From positions 37,656,080-37,720,079 of the forward strand of contig NC_088172.1 in assembly GCF_028769735.1 (NCBI RefSeq): a stretch of DNA of 64,000 nucleotides. The letters are read 5' to 3'. Source of the stretch: Zonotrichia leucophrys gambelii. Its lineage: Eukaryota; Chordata; Aves; Passeriformes; Passerellidae. How positions within the stretch are numbered: position 1 is the first letter of the stretch; each line of letters begins with the position of its first letter. Positions 33,301 to 47,307 of this stretch are shown here, piece after piece. The notes beneath the pieces are model-generated. The model was not told the origin of the DNA. It made no database searches and worked only from the letters and a program-made list of their open reading frames with translations. The position numbers and the translations under genes were made by a program.

Positions 33301-36300
33301 AAAATCCAGTGACTATTTCAAACTATGTGTGCACGCCTCGGGTAGTGTTTTTACTTCGGAATCTTCAGAAAGATTCTCAAAATGATCAGAGAAAACATGC
33401 ATCATCACACAAACTGATAATACCTCACATTTGCAATCAAAGTAAACTGCTGTAAGTCCACTGTAAGCTCTACTGTTCACCCAGTTGGAAGACATCTTTC
33501 CAGAAATTATAAAGTAGAATTATTTTGAACACTATAATTTCAGTAGCAATCTGCATAAATTAACAACAACACTAACAGTCATTTCAGCTGTTCAGGTAAG
33601 CACTAAGATACCCAAACTAAGCATGGGATAAGTACTGTTAGTACATCCTACTGCAAGATTATGTGAAAGTTAATATTCTGAGCCTAGTGCAGTTACCATC
33701 CTTAGGAGGGTTAGTAGCTTCAATTCAGTTTTCCAGGGCTGAGCTCCAGGTTTTTCTCTAAATAACTAGATCCAACACTTACTTGTTTATGAATTGTTCA
33801 AGGGCCTGCTTCCTCTCCTCTATAAAGGAATCATCAAATATACCATCATCTCCTCGGAAGGGGAGCTGGCGGAGAAGAGCTTTTCCTGGTAGAGGTGGTA
33901 CCACAACCTGAAAGATTTACACAAGTGTCCTTATGTGCAGCCTGTAAGCAAGTTCATGCACCTCTTCCTCCTAGAAGACCCAACTCACCACATTTTTAGT
34001 GAAGGAATAAAAAGTGAGCAGAGAAGAACAGTACGTGCCCACATGGGTAAGCTGAAATCAAGTAGTTATCTCTGAATTAACTCAAAATTATTAAAACAAA
34101 AAGCCTCTGGCAGTGCAGCACTGAGGCTTGATAAAAGGACTGACACACTGGCTTATTTCTGGGCATTTTCAACCCCGGTACCTTATTTATATGATACATG
34201 CTTTCTAACACAATGAAAACATTTCAGCATCATGATTCTTTGCATATCTATGAAGACTTCTATTTACTTTTCACTTTACTCACCTTGCTTTCTCTTTCTA
34301 GTTCATTCCTTAGCCATTCAAAATCACTATATCTTCTTCTGACTGTAGATTCTTTCAGTTTGAAGATAGGTAGATTTGTCTGAAAACAAGAACACAAGCT
34401 ATTGATTAGACAGATTAGAAATTCTGATAAGCAGAGACAAGAACCAAGCTGTTGTTACACAGTAATTCCATTTAAGCAACAACAGCAGTAGTGAGAAACA
34501 TTCAAGATACAGAAAGAGAGATAAGGCTCTAAGCCACATGAGTAAGCTGTGCCTTGAACTCCACAGTCATGAGCCTCATTTAATGGTATCCCAATTACTG
34601 ATATTCTGTCATCATATCACCATGCAGAATATCTGATCTGCTGGCCACTTGAGATGTTTCTAAGGTTGCAGAAGCATCTGCTATTCTTATTGTCTCAGCA
34701 GCTGGATTCCCAATACATACAAAAGTGGAGGTGGGAAGGGGGAAGAAATTCTTATTCCACACAAGTTTGTCTTACTGCATTCAAGGGAATGTTTCAGATA
34801 TCAGCATAGGACATTAACCAAACTTCCTGTACTTTTCTACTCCCTGATACAACATGGCTTCCAGCATCTTCAAAATCAAAACCTGTAAGTCTTACAGTGA
34901 ATCCATTCAGGACTGATGAAGATTTGATAGCACAAGCTGCCAAGTTTGGGTAGCTACAGAGAAGACAACAAGGCTGAGATGCATTACAACATTCAGTGCT
35001 GAGAAGATCAAACTATTTGACTACAAAGTTAAACCAAACAGAGCATGACTAGGGAGAGCTTTGCTGAACAAGGCTAGGAGGCAGCACTCAAACCTAACAC
35101 CCTTGAAAGGGATATCACATGGGAGCAAGGTTATAATTCTGCACAAGACCCTGCTACAAGTCCCTATATTAACTTGTGTGACAGCCTGCATTACTTCTGT
35201 TCATTCTTGTGGTGCAGGGTTATCCCACTTTTGCAATCCAATTGCACATTATTTTAAAAGTACACACTGAGAGAATCCTCTCCTAATGAAACCCTGGCTA
35301 GAACACTACAAAATTGTTTCTAGGAGTTATAACCTCCTGAAAGTAAGAGCATGAGCCTGTAATTACCATACACAACCAGAAGTCACAGAATAATGCCTAC
35401 TGTTGTCAGACTACAAATTCAATAACAGTCTTTGTATACTTTTAAAGAAGCCTCTTGAGAAGCACTCTAGGAAGCTGATGTTCACTTGGGGCTACACTTA
35501 CCTCCAGCTGTCCTGATGGCAGATGCACAGCAGCCATTCTCAGCTACTGCCTTTTACTTTTTGCTTTTTGGTTTTTATCTTGTAGGCCACCTAACTCAGG
35601 ATCTGGTCACTGTTTGAGCAGATACCCCTGTGCAATATCATTTGTAGCAGGTTATGCTTAAGCTATCACTAGGGAATACTTTTGGCTGCTCAAAATAGGT
35701 TTAATTGCAGATACATTTTCCTGCACTGGGCAAGTCCATGACTTGGGTCATTGTACTGCTGCCAGCCAGTCACACAATAGTACTTGATAAGTTAGTTGTG
35801 TACTTTCACATTATGCAAGTTAGTTCATAATTTACAGGTGATAAAGTTTAGAACAATATTTTGTTATCTTATTGCTAAATGCTTGAAAGTATTCCAGCTC
35901 TCTTTCCCAGGTGAAATATTGTTGACTGTATTTGTGACTAATAATAAAATTGCATTTAAGACTAACATCAGACGTCAGGCTTTATAAATAAACACTCTTG
36001 TCTTGATGGTAAGAATATTCTACTCAAGAGTGAATACAGCTAGGTTCCCCACAATGCATGAAGGAGATTCCCAGAAGTTAAGTATTGGATTATTCTCCTC
36101 TGATTTCAGCTATTGTTTTTTAAACCAAGTTCACCATTACATAGTACATCAACTCTTTGTCAGTGTCTCCGGTACAAAGTCCTTTAAAATATTTAACATA
36201 TAGGTTCTCACTTGCAGAAAATATTAATTTCTCTCTCAAGTTACTAAAAAAGGGATTAGAACTGGATAAAAGCAGCTAAAAAACTTAAGTTCCCAGGTCT

Positions 36301-39300
36301 TCAGGAACTCTTTTCATGCTTTGAGGCATGTAGTCTATAAAGTTAATCTCTGAACAACATATTAGGCTTACAAGTACAATGTGGGGGTAGAAGTGCCAAT
36401 TGAGCTCACTTTACCTTCTACATTCCCTTTTCAACTTTTGACATGCTAGCTCAGTTAGCAAGTAGGAGAAAAAGTTTTTGTTTCTAAAAAGCAAGAGTTC
36501 TTTGCTTTCCCTGTCAATTGAAAAATCATCTCAAATTTTCATCATAAGTACCATAAATACTCAGATTGTAAACTATGTCATAAAACTAAATTAATTGTCT
36601 TGCAAGTCACAACTTGACAACTATATTCCAAAACAAAGTACACGTTCACCTGGTCTGGATACGAACTAGAGCTATCTTCTGAGATCAATTTCTAAACCTT
36701 ATGTTCTTTAAACCCAGAAATTGCAGTAATTCTCCTTCCTCTAGAAGTAAATACTGACAGTGCAGTGTTCCTAAGGTAAGCAGCTGTTAGGAAGGATCTA
36801 TTTAAAAATGCAATTTGAGAGTCCTTTTTATACTGCTTAACCTATTTACATCTTAGGTCCCTATTTTTAATTCAGGCTATATTCACATCTGAGGTTGCTG
36901 TATGGGCCTTTATCACTAAGGATTATTGCCCTGTTTGAACAGAGCACCCTTTGCTTCAGCAGGCTGGACTTCTGCACACCCTACCGCCTCCATCTCCCAT
37001 GGATAGATAGTTTTCATTAAGCAAGCCAGACACCTCCTGAAGCATGGGCTTTCACTGGACAAGAATTTGGTAGAAGGAGACAATCCTGAAGAGCCAAGAG
37101 AAACTTTCATTTTCTATTAAACTGTCATTTCAAGACCATGCAGACTATCAAAAATGTATTATTCTCTGCTTGACATTTTATGTTGAGTTATCCTTGTTCA
37201 GTAACTAAGGTGCCACCAGCTATTCTGAGCGCTTCCCATGCTTTGGTTGTCTGCTAGAACAGAGAGCAGAGTAAGGCACAAAACTTGAAGTCAGGCTAGT
37301 TTCATTTTTATGAGCATTTCTGCCCATGCTTATTCAGCATTATAATGTCAACTTTCTGGCCTGCTGAGCTGCTAAGTCTACTATCACAAAACTCATGACA
37401 GCATGAAACATGGAACAGCCCCTGGAGCACAGCTCATTCCTGTAATAATTTCAGCACAATTTCTGCAGCAATTCTTTCTTCAGCTGCGTAATAATTATAA
37501 AATTTATTGAAAAAAAAATCAACAGCTTCTTAGTCCAAAATCATGCTGCTTAGCAGTTTGAATGCAACCTGAAAGGATTATGCATCACCCAAGATGTTAG
37601 ACAATTGTAAATCACTAGTCAGAATTGCAGATAAGGCATTGTTGCAGAAAGACAAACAAACCAGTTCTGCAGAAGTCACACACAGCCCAAAATCCAAAGA
37701 AAGTCAAGATGGATTTTGTGTAGCACTGTCCCTTTATTAGACTGTATGCAGACACCATGAGGCTTTCTCTGACTACTGTCAAACAGCCTGTATTCTGCTG
37801 GGGCAGTTAATGGCCAGCCAGTACACCAGAATAAATATTTTCAAAATTGGTGCCAAGTTACATTACATAATCAAACAACAGGTGACCAACTCAGATCCTT
37901 AAGTCACTCCTGCATTTCTTCACTCAGATGCCAAACAAACTTTCTACGGTCATATTTGGCTAGTGCTTGACAAACCAGAAATGGGAAGCAGTGGTTCCGT
38001 ACTAACAGACTTCAGGGCAAAGTCCACGTTCCCAGTAAGCATGTTTCATCAGCTTCATTTGTGTCACCATCACATATTCAACTTTGAGCCTGACTCTAAA
38101 TTCAGGAGATTCCCAATTCACTTCAGAAGCAAAAGGCAGTTCACCTCAGAAGCAAAAGACAATCCTAAAACAGTGGCTCAGATAACCAGGTAACAGTCTT
38201 CCAGCTCTTAATACAGTCACTCCCCAAGCTATGCCCAGTCAGGAGCTGAAAAATTGTTTCTGTATGCAAGTGAAGAGAATTCCACAAGCAGAATGCAAGT
38301 AGTTTGAGTACTAGTCATTACTGTCCATTCAGCTTCAGATACAGTCAACAATGCAGCCATTCTGGAAAACAAATTACCTTAAATGCAGGAGGAAAACTAC
38401 ACTACTTTATTTGTTTATAATTAGTTTCAATTAATAAAATAATTCTAAGTCTTTTTAAGTCTTAGTTTTTAGACTAGCTTATCCACTGAGTGGAAAAGTC
38501 TTGCAAATAGTCAGACTTGCTCCTAAAAATTGGTTTCCAGCCATAAATCAAATGCAAATAGCATCTGGGTTCCTTCAAAGAGCATGCTGACACTCCACAA
38601 GACTGTGTGACACTGCAGCCCAGTCCATCCCCACAATAGCAAATTCCCCAGATGTTGTTGCTCAGCATAGTCTGAGGTAAATTTGGCTAATTTCCTCATC
38701 TGCCACCATAACACTCAGCAGCAGCCCTGCATTGCCCGTGTCTCCCACTCCTAACAGACTGAGAATAAAGCTGCACTGTTGCCACAGCACCTACTTTGAT
38801 GTCATCTTTTCAAGTAGGTTATGGTAGCCTTGAGAGAACTCTATTTCCATTAAAATAGAGTGAAAGAAAGCACACAGCTCACTTTTGATAAAAGTTTGTG
38901 GCTTTGACTCTCAGAAGCTAAATTCAAGCATCTTGACTGTCTCATGCAAGCTGTAATCTTTGTCAAGAGCCTACACTCTTTGACTACATTTACAGTCAAA
39001 GAGAGCTCTGGGGTACCACAGTAAATAGCATTCAGAGTGGATAAAAAAAAGCATTATGATTTTCTTAACATAAGAACCTGCTGCCCTTTAGTACAAGAAA
39101 CTGGCTCCAGCAGTCCACTGTTATTGCAGAAACCTTGCCAGAGGTTTGTTTCCTTCCCAATTCAACATAAGCAGCTACCACTCAATTTCCTACAATTATG
39201 AAAAGCAAGAAAGAAGGAAAACATGCTTTAAACTTCAGTTTCTAGAGGTTTAGATTTTTGGTGGGTATATTACTGAAGGAAATCTCTTTCCCCAGTGCAA

Positions 39301-42300
39301 AATGTCAGACCAGAGACTGTTATTTTTTTAAGTTTCAGTCCTTTTCATCAAAACAGAGTTCTATCTCCCCTTTTCTCCATTTAGTGTCCAGATTTACTGA
39401 AGGTACATCATAATAAAATTACGAGAACACAAAGATCTGACCATGCAATTTTTAAACAATGCTGACTTAAACTATACCATGAACTTTTGAGCTTCCCACT
39501 CTGCAGCACTGGAGCTATGGGGCCAGGGTGTTTTCTACCTTGAACAGTAATAGCAACATAATGAAATCCTAATAGCAACATAATGACAGAGACTATCATA
39601 ACCTTTGTCAAATCCAGTGCTTTGAGTCCAGAGTTGCTCTCTGAAAAATGAGCATAGGGATGCCCGTATTTTTGCCCAAAAGCATCTATCATCACCTGAA
39701 CAAGTTCAACAACATCCTGAACAGCTGAATTATGGTATGCCACAGTTAAAAGACTCTGGATAGGGTAAGCTAAGAAAAAGAGATTGCTTAGTGATTCTTA
39801 ATTCTTCAGGCTCCATGCTCAGAAGCCAAAAATAAAAACTGGAGCCTGCTTTGGGGACACATTTGGACAAAGACTTTTACAACACCCAGACAGAACTAGC
39901 AACTAGATTTGGGTTAGCAAGTCAAAGCCTCCTGTGAAATAGCAAATATTGATTTGAAAGAGAAGGGATTGCTACTTTTACACAATTCAAGGTGCAACAG
40001 CCATATGGCTCTGATTTGACTTACTGTAATGTTCTTACTCATTCCTCATCAGGAATGACTGAAAAGGGATCACATTAAGTTGATGCTTTAGCATCATTAC
40101 TGACATCTATCAGCTATAGTCAAATGGGGATAAAAAAAATTTCAGTGAATTGCTGAAGTTGCTAATTTTTTATCAAAAACTAAACTTTTAATATGCTTTG
40201 TGAGCTAGAGACTGTCTAGCATCCCTATACTTCAAATACACAAGAAAAAAAAGCGGTAAGTTAACTACCTTAAAAGTGAGTCTACAAAGTAGCAAAAAAT
40301 TATCTTCATATTTCCAGTTTTACTGGAACAGTAACACAACACTCCTAAGTAGCCACTAAAAGCTATAGAAAGGCTTCCAACTCCTATTCATTAATCTGCA
40401 GCATATCTTAACCCTTAAAGGGTGCTACAGCTTAGGCCTACAGAAATAATATCTAAGCTTTATTTCCAGGTCTAGAGGTGGCTCTAAACCACTTAATATA
40501 TAGCTTCATTTGCTTCTGGATTTTAGAGTAAAGTTGCTATACACTAGCTTATCGTTATACTTTCAAATAGGTTTTGTGGCCAACACAAACTATACTGTCA
40601 TATTGCAGAATCTTCTGGGGTATAACACAGATTTTCAATTCGATTCTAAAGACATAACCAAACCATGGACCTATATTCAGTTGGTAGAACAATTGTTTTT
40701 ACACCTTGACTAGAAGGTTAGGGCTCCTCCATCCTTTTTATGTTAGAAGTTAGAGCAACAATAGCAACTTCAGACCCTTTACTCAGTGTTACAGCTCCAC
40801 AGGGTATTTGGATTATGCACTTGTTAAAACAGCCTCCAGTAGTGCAACTCGCATTGCTTTACCAAGTGAAAAAACTTTAAATAAAATACTTCCCTTACTG
40901 TTAGAAGACATAAACCTCTGCTGCATCATTTATTTCCCCAGATGAAAAGCAGCAGAGACCAGACTGCTCTAAAGTTCAAGCTGACACTTTTTCAGCAAGC
41001 CATCTAAAAATAAACACGTATCAAAACTCCCTGGCATCACATGCCTACCTGGACTACAGCCACCCGTCCTATAAAGATTAGTCATTGTTCCATTTGATTT
41101 GGTCTGTTCTGCACTGTACTAGAGAGCAATCCTAAAACATGACTGCACTGTATGCTCTAAAATAAAAGGAGTGCAAGTCACCAGTTAAACTGATATATTA
41201 ATAAGAAGCACTATTCAGAAACTTGGTTATTTTACTTACACAGTAACAGATATCAATGCCAAACTAGTTCAAACCTTTGGACCAGCCTCTTGAACCTAGT
41301 TTAATTACAAACCTCTACAGAAAAAAAACAGCTGCTCAAGAGTAAATCCACTTTCCTTGCTTTGGAAGTTTCTTAAATCCAAGCCATTCTACTTCTCTGT
41401 CTCCCTTATCAGTGTCCTTGGAAATTCTTAGCCTTCAGTTATCTTTATCTGAATTACTGCTTGAAGGAATAGTTAATGTTTGTGAGGACGCAGTACCCAG
41501 GCTGTAGAACAGAAAAATGCTCACCTGAATCACTGCATTTTTATTCTTTGTAGAGGAGTCTGAGAATACCTAACTGGTAGCAGTGTCTAGAATGGGTTTT
41601 AAAGGCACAATTTACTACAGTTAGGGCAGACTTGCAGTGTTATGCAAGATTTGTAGTAGTAGAGAAATACAGAATTACTGCTGATTATGCATCCGTAAAC
41701 ACATCCCCACTGAGTCAGTGTTTAGTCATGACTCCACCACAAGCTTCAACTACTAAACTGTGCAATGCTGTAGTCAACTACAGCAATGGCTGATTTGATT
41801 ATTTTTGTGGTGGGGGAAGAATTTGCAGCTTCAAACATGAAGGACAGGACATTTGGAACTGTTCAAGGACAAAACATTGCAAAACACATTCAAGAGCACT
41901 ACTTTGCAAAACATGGCACAAGATAAGTGCTTTCTGAGCAAGTTTGACTTTCAGTTCATTTTCTGTCTTACTCTGACTTGATCACAGCAGTCAGACTACA
42001 ATCAGTTAATCACAAGTCAGACCACTATAAACATGCTGAAATGTCAATATTGTATCCAAACTAGGTCTTGAAAAAATTGGTTAAGGAGAGAACAGGACTT
42101 TCACAAGCAATGCAAGTTCAGCAGTACTCAGATAAACTTCCCCAATCCCTGGAAACCAACACTATTCTTAATACGGCAGGCACTTCACAGCCTGGGTATT
42201 CATTTCCTTCCCCACAGCGGATCTACACAATCGAGCACCTCTGCAGGTCTGCAGAACATTCAGGAAACCTGACTGCTGCCCTAAAGAGCACTGGAACCAC

Positions 42301-45300
42301 CCAACTATTGCATTTCAGAACGAAAGCACAGCAAGACATTCCCTTTCTACACCACAAGACAAGCAAGAGCACTATGGAATATCAAAAAGCTAAGGTAAGC
42401 CTTAGGGCCAAATTTAGTAATACTGATTAGAGGCAAGAGGCCATTGAACATTAAAGAACAGAGCTAAGATGACAAAGGCTTTTAGTTTGGCTTTGGTTTG
42501 ACAAAAAAGAATTCTTTAACTATTTGGACTAATAGCTCCTGCAAAAGGTATTTTATTATACTTCTAACTGTCAGTTTGAGTATCAATGACTTCTCCGCAA
42601 GTTCTCACTAACCATGAACAGATGATTTAACCCTTCAGTCTAGGTGAAAAACCCAACCAAAATGGGCAGCACAGAAGTCACTTTTACTTCTACAGAAACA
42701 AAACCAGATGGAATAGTGTTAACAGTTTATTTCCAGAACACTGAATATTCTGAGTTTGAAGGGATCCACAAAAATCATGAAGTCCAACTCTTAAGAGAAG
42801 AGCCCATACAGGGATTGAATCCACAAGCCTGGTGTTATTTAGCACCATGCTCTAACTAACTGAGCTATTCTCAGGGTTGCCAAAGGGATACTTCCCAAAA
42901 TGTAGCAAGTTCCTGGATACCCTTTGTTGACAGTATTCTAAAATTCTAAGCAAAGTGCTTATCTCTTGTGGCACTGTCTTTACAATGGGTGTATGGCTGT
43001 GACGTGTGACACCGACCACTGGATCAGTCAGCTTGTAAAGATTAAGCCTTGTCTCCTTAAAGGATTTAACAACTGAAGCTATTGCACAGAATCTGCTTGA
43101 GCAAAGACCTTCCTTTCGACCCACTTATCAAGAAAAGTAGAAGACAAATGATACCTGGAACTGGACTGAGGACTAAATACATGTTGTAGGATGCTAATAG
43201 GATAATTGTAATTTGTTCTGTTTGCTTCCTGGAATTCAGAGAGAGAACTGGCTTTTAGTCCATAAATAGTAAAGGTATTCCCATGCCCTCATTCAAGAGT
43301 GTTGACTTGAACAAGCCCACCCTGAAAAGGTTTAATAATAAAGAGAGAAGAGCTAATAAAGACTTATGAGAAACAGCATGTAGGGGTATTTACACTGAGA
43401 ACCTGACTTTTGGTTCACATTTTTCCTCAAGAGGAAAGAGTAATTAAGTAGTTTACTGTATTCCTTTAGCAGGCAGTCTCGTTGATTACGTTAGTTTTAA
43501 ATGCTGCACGCTCACCATATTGTGATCATCCAGATACCTTCAGATGAGGTAAGTACTTTATCAAGTTTTATTTTGCTAGACAAAACTCTTAGAGCTTTAT
43601 ACTCTGCTGCATTACTCCCAGTCTAGCTCACCCTGAGCCTTCACACACAAAGGACACCTCAAAATGTTAGAAATGCTCTGTGTGATGCTGCTGATGGAAA
43701 GAAAATTCTCAAGTACCCTGTCAAAAACATGACCCACGCAAATTTGCTATTTTAGCACAGCAGGATGGCATTTTCTACCACTTACTTTCAAACAAGATGT
43801 TTGACTTTCATTGCTAGGCTGCACTGTAGTGGCACGTTGCCACACTGTGTGCCTTATAGTGGTTGCTACAGTGGAAAGCTTTCTGTCATCACCTTGTCCA
43901 GCTTGCCAAGAACAGACTGTTATTTAATGCACAGACTCAGGCTCAGAAAGTCAATACTTTGGCCAACTGTCCATCTGTGAAGTAGCTGCCTGGCTAGAAG
44001 TGCTGCATAGGGTGTACCTGCAGCACTCCTCTCATTTAAGACTCCTTAAATGCTTGTCAGCTACCCCAGCACACAGCCACCCTGCACTGGGACACTCACA
44101 AACCTTCCGAAGTCCCAAACCACTACTGCCTTGCTTATGCAGTAGTGTAGTGCTGAGCAGTCCACCCAAAACTTCAGCTTCCCCATCAAGCTTTCTGACT
44201 TCCAGCAGAACTTGATGAGTACAGCATTACAAGAACTAAAGCATGAAGTTGTTCCACTTGCTGCTTTCCAGACAACAGATACACTTCAACTGCAGTACCA
44301 GCAGAAAGCTTGCCAATAAAAGTTTTGGGGAAACTCTGCAGTATTTCACACACACATTTTGCAAGATACTTTTCATCAGATATCACTTCAAGAGGCAGCT
44401 AGCAAGCTCAGTCTTTCTGAAAAACCCCAAAAGTGAAGCTTTGAGATTCAGACAAAGATAGAATTACAGAGTCTGTAAACACCATGACAAGGGTACAAGT
44501 GTAATTGTCTCAACACAAACTTGAATTTCAGCGTCCTCTCTGACAATGTTTCTGGCTTAAAATGCTCTCCAGCTGTAACATGAGGCTGCAGTCCTTTAGC
44601 TTTCACCAGCATTTGGCAGCAGTTAAGCCATCCATTTCTGCACACTTAATGTTTTACTGCTGGTGTTACTTGAAGACACAGCTCTCCAGATATGATACAG
44701 GTAACTCACACCATCTTCTCAGGTTTGCTCCTCTGCTGCTCCCAGCACTGTTGAAGGAAACTGCAGATCAGCTGCTACTTTCTTACTTTCTGTGACCACA
44801 GGCACTTGTCAAACCACAGAAGCCACACTCCAATGAGCAGGCTATGGTACTAGGCCTATCTTTCACAAATACAATACCACAGCAATCCATGCTTGAATTC
44901 TCCCTCTGTGCTGAAATTTGTGTATTAGCCATATGGTCCATGTTCTGCTGAGAAGCAGTTAATTGATGCAAGTTTAGACAGTGAACATAACTCTGCATGA
45001 CTTGTATTACCTGCTCTGTAGCCTTCCAGCATAAGAGACATAAAACTCAAATTTACAGTTCATGGTAGCTATGAACTATGTGTATGGCAGTGCACAGCTG
45101 GAAAGGGAATGATAAGGAGACAGTCCCGTACACCAGCATGTACAGATGTGAGCAAGGAGGGTGGAGGATGCAATGTTTACACAGCAGTCAGTCTGGGAGG
45201 AAGAACAGAGGAAGGTCACAGTACTATCACAGTGTACTTTTGTTCAAATAATTCTTGGGTTTCATTACAACAGGAATCCAGAATTTTCTACCCCAAACAC

Positions 45301-47095
45301 CAGGTGGGCTAAGACTAACTTGTCTCAAAACCTGTTTTTCTGCATCCTTTTCTGGTGAAGAACTTCAGCTGAGTATTTTAAAAAATTGCTATTTTTTAAA
45401 TCACAGGAAATTTGACATAATTCCCAAGGCCATATCATGGCCAAGTCCCTTTTGGATCATCTTCCCTGGATCCAACCATTCCAAATACTCAGTCTCATGG
45501 AAAGAAACGTCATCAGGAACTTAAGGTGCAAATACTTTCCAGCAAGATAGAATTACATCTTTCTTCTAAGTGGATTGCTAGGGTTCTGGTAAGGGCAGTG
45601 CAATGCAAAACAAATCTGCAAGTTCTAGTTTGACTTCACACTGAGGCCAAACATAGGCTACAAGCATGTTAGTTTATTCTTCCTGCCCCATAGACACATC
45701 CTGAAACACAGAAATAGCTACAATAGCTAGGTGATTTTTCTTTTTCAAGTAAGGTTACACCAAGCTGGGGACTTAGGCCTTTAAAACCAGAAAATTCACA
45801 CAAGGTTAAGTCTTGTCTGGTGAATTTCGGTGACCAAGGCAGCAGCGCTCAGCTGTATCCTTCCCTGCTGTGAAGAACACATATTGCAGAGAATGTGTGC
45901 AGGAAATCAATGAAGCTTCACCTTTTATTACTGACTGCAACAACTGACCAGGTTCAATCATATATAACATAGAAAAATTATAACAGAGCTCAGTTATAAC
46001 AGAGCAAAGCTATACAAGGTGGAAGACTCAACTACGAACTATAAAAAACCCCATCTTTAAGTATCCAACTTCCTCAACCCAGCTTATTTCTAGCCATGTA
46101 CACCAAAAAGGGTTCCCTCCTCAAGGCCCTACCAGACACAGGCAAGGACTGTGCTGCAGACACAGACACTGCATTTTTTGACCATTCCTCTGGGCCCTGT
46201 TTATGAAACCCTAAAGACCAGGGAACACAGTAATGACTTCACACAGCTTTTCTCAAGCTTAAGACTACTAGCCTTTGGGGCAAGCCACTGAACACAGCCC
46301 TTCCGGCTAGGAAGGATTCTAGTGTTACTAAGAAGCAGCATTTGACAGCAGCACATAGTGAGAAACAGCCCTATTTATTAAGCACTACAATTTTATTTCA
46401 GGTAACAGAAAAACCAGGAAGCCCTTCTCCATACACACACCCCTTATCACTTCAGCTGGCTCTGATCTAAGTGCGTGTGCCCACTAGACTTATTTACACC
46501 TTCTCTATGGACTTTTTGAAGCCGCTGGAATCCTGAACTTGACCTCTCCCTCAGGGCAGATCTACCCATATTACCCCATCTCAGAGTGGAGAGTTTGCTC
46601 TCCTCTATTTACCTGGAGACAGACAAGCAATGGCTCACAGTCCAGCGGTATTTCAAGTCTGAGGACAAGCTGTACACAGCGGAGCCGAAAGAGCACTTGT
46701 CCTTTGGTTATCTGTAACGAGCTGCACCGCCTCAGCTACCAGGAGCCCGTCACAGAGTTATCAACCCCAGGCCGAGGATGGAGAGTCCACTGCGGCTCTG
46801 CACCCCCCCGCACCGCAGCAGCCGTGACACCGGTCCTGAAGGACACGGCGGCGGGAGCCCGACACCGCCACCCCGGCCAGCGCCGGGCGACACGAGAGCC
46901 CGACACCGCCACCCCGCTCCCGGGCCGGCTCACCTTGACGCGGATCTCGTAAGTGGTGAAGCGGCCGCGGCCCACCCCCACCGTCTGCGGGTTGCCCACG
47001 TCGATCTCCAGGAAGTTGCTGGGCGGCCCGTAGGCGTCGTTGAGGTTCTGCGGCTTGCTGATCAGCCGCCGGGTGTCTGCGATCGTCTCGGCCAT
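30264..47095 (-). CDS. SNX3: Sorting nexin 3, complete, four coding exons
   Basis: A small PX-domain sorting nexin that binds phosphatidylinositol 3-phosphate on early endosomes and works with retromer to recycle cargo such as Wntless and the transferrin receptor. Coding exons on the - strand are 47095-46934, 34379-34284, 33907-33783 and 30369-30264. They total 489 nt, or 162 residues plus TGA, the known family length, with GT-AG introns and matching phases. The N-terminus ([10 protein letters not shown]) is followed by a PX domain at about 27-151. Lipid-contacting residues R70 and Y71 (in RRRYSDF), K95 (in PLPGK) and R118 (in EERK) are all present, as is the PPLPGK loop. No BAR domain follows, as expected. 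The protein ends PSKIRHT. It converges on NR2E1 and is transcribed from the CpG island near 47100. Confidence 0.96.
30370..33782 (-). other. SNX3: SNX3 intron 3 (3.4 kb)
   Basis: AT-rich intron with no repeat family or RNA gene that I could recognise. Open frames are short and lack domains. Confidence 0.6.
33783..33907 (-). CDS. SNX3: SNX3 coding exon 3
   Basis: Residues 87-127 plus two bases: [20 protein letters not shown] onward with K95 and R118. The donor GTAAGT is complementary to 33782-33777. Confidence 0.95.
34284..34379 (-). CDS. SNX3: SNX3 coding exon 2
   Basis: Thirty-two whole codons, residues 55-86, with the core PX motif [14 protein letters not shown] that holds R70 and Y71. 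Flanked by a CAG acceptor and a GTGAGT donor on the - strand. Intron 2 is only 375 bases. Confidence 0.96.
34380..46933 (-). other. SNX3: SNX3 intron 1 (12.6 kb)
   Basis: Long AT-rich intron. The only recognised insertion is the tRNA/CR1-type SINE at 42738-42873. A small tandem duplication of 'aatagcaacataatga' lies at 39548-39584. Open frames up to 120 codons (for example 42068-42430, +) have no domain. No snoRNA or microRNA could be asserted by eye. Confidence 0.55.
42738..42873 (-). mobile_element. SINE with tRNA-Ile-like head and CR1-like tail
   Basis: On the - strand the head (42873 downward) reads TAGCTCAGTTAGTTAGAGC, an A-box region very close to tRNA-Ile(AAU). It is followed by GGTGCTAAATAACACC around the anticodon arm and GGATTCAATCC as the B box (near 42815). 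It then passes into 'gagttggacttcatga' and 'ggatccctt', the reversed form of the bird CR1 3' end. The tRNA part has an extra A in the anticodon loop and other changes, so it is a retroposon and not a working tRNA gene. The architecture matches what I know as TguSINE1 of songbirds. It sits in SNX3 intron 1. Confidence 0.75.
46934..47095 (-). CDS. SNX3: SNX3 coding exon 1
   Basis: Residues 1-54, from [10 protein letters not shown] to YEIRVK, ending in frame at the donor GTGAGC on the - strand (46933 downward). The ATG sits in a good context (GCCATGG). Confidence 0.96.
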
Positions 47096-47237
47096 GGCGG
47101 AGCGGGCGCCTTCTCCCCTGAGCCAGCGACCGAGCCCCCAACGCCGCTGCCGCTACCGCCCGCGCCGCCCGACCGCCCGCCCTGCGCCCAGCTGACCGAC
47201 CGGCAATGCGCACCCACCGCCCGCCCGCGCCCACAAG

Positions 47238-47257
47238 GCACGCTGGGTAATGTAGTT
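47238..47257 (-). promoter_or_regulatory. ZNF143/STAF-type motif, - strand
   Basis: Reads AACTACATTACCCAGCGTGC on the - strand, a near match to the ACTACAATTCCCAGCATGC consensus of ZNF143 sites common in vertebrate CpG-island promoters. About 140 bases upstream of the SNX3 start codon. Confidence 0.6.
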
Positions 47258-47307
47258 CTTGAGGGCGGCACCGCTTGCTCATGCATGGCGCGGCCTCCCG
47301 CCTTCTG

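Noticed and set aside
42800..42873. tRNA-Ile gene
   Set aside because: A and B boxes are recognisable but the anticodon loop has an extra base, stems are mismatched, and the sequence runs into a CR1-like tail. It is a SINE head.
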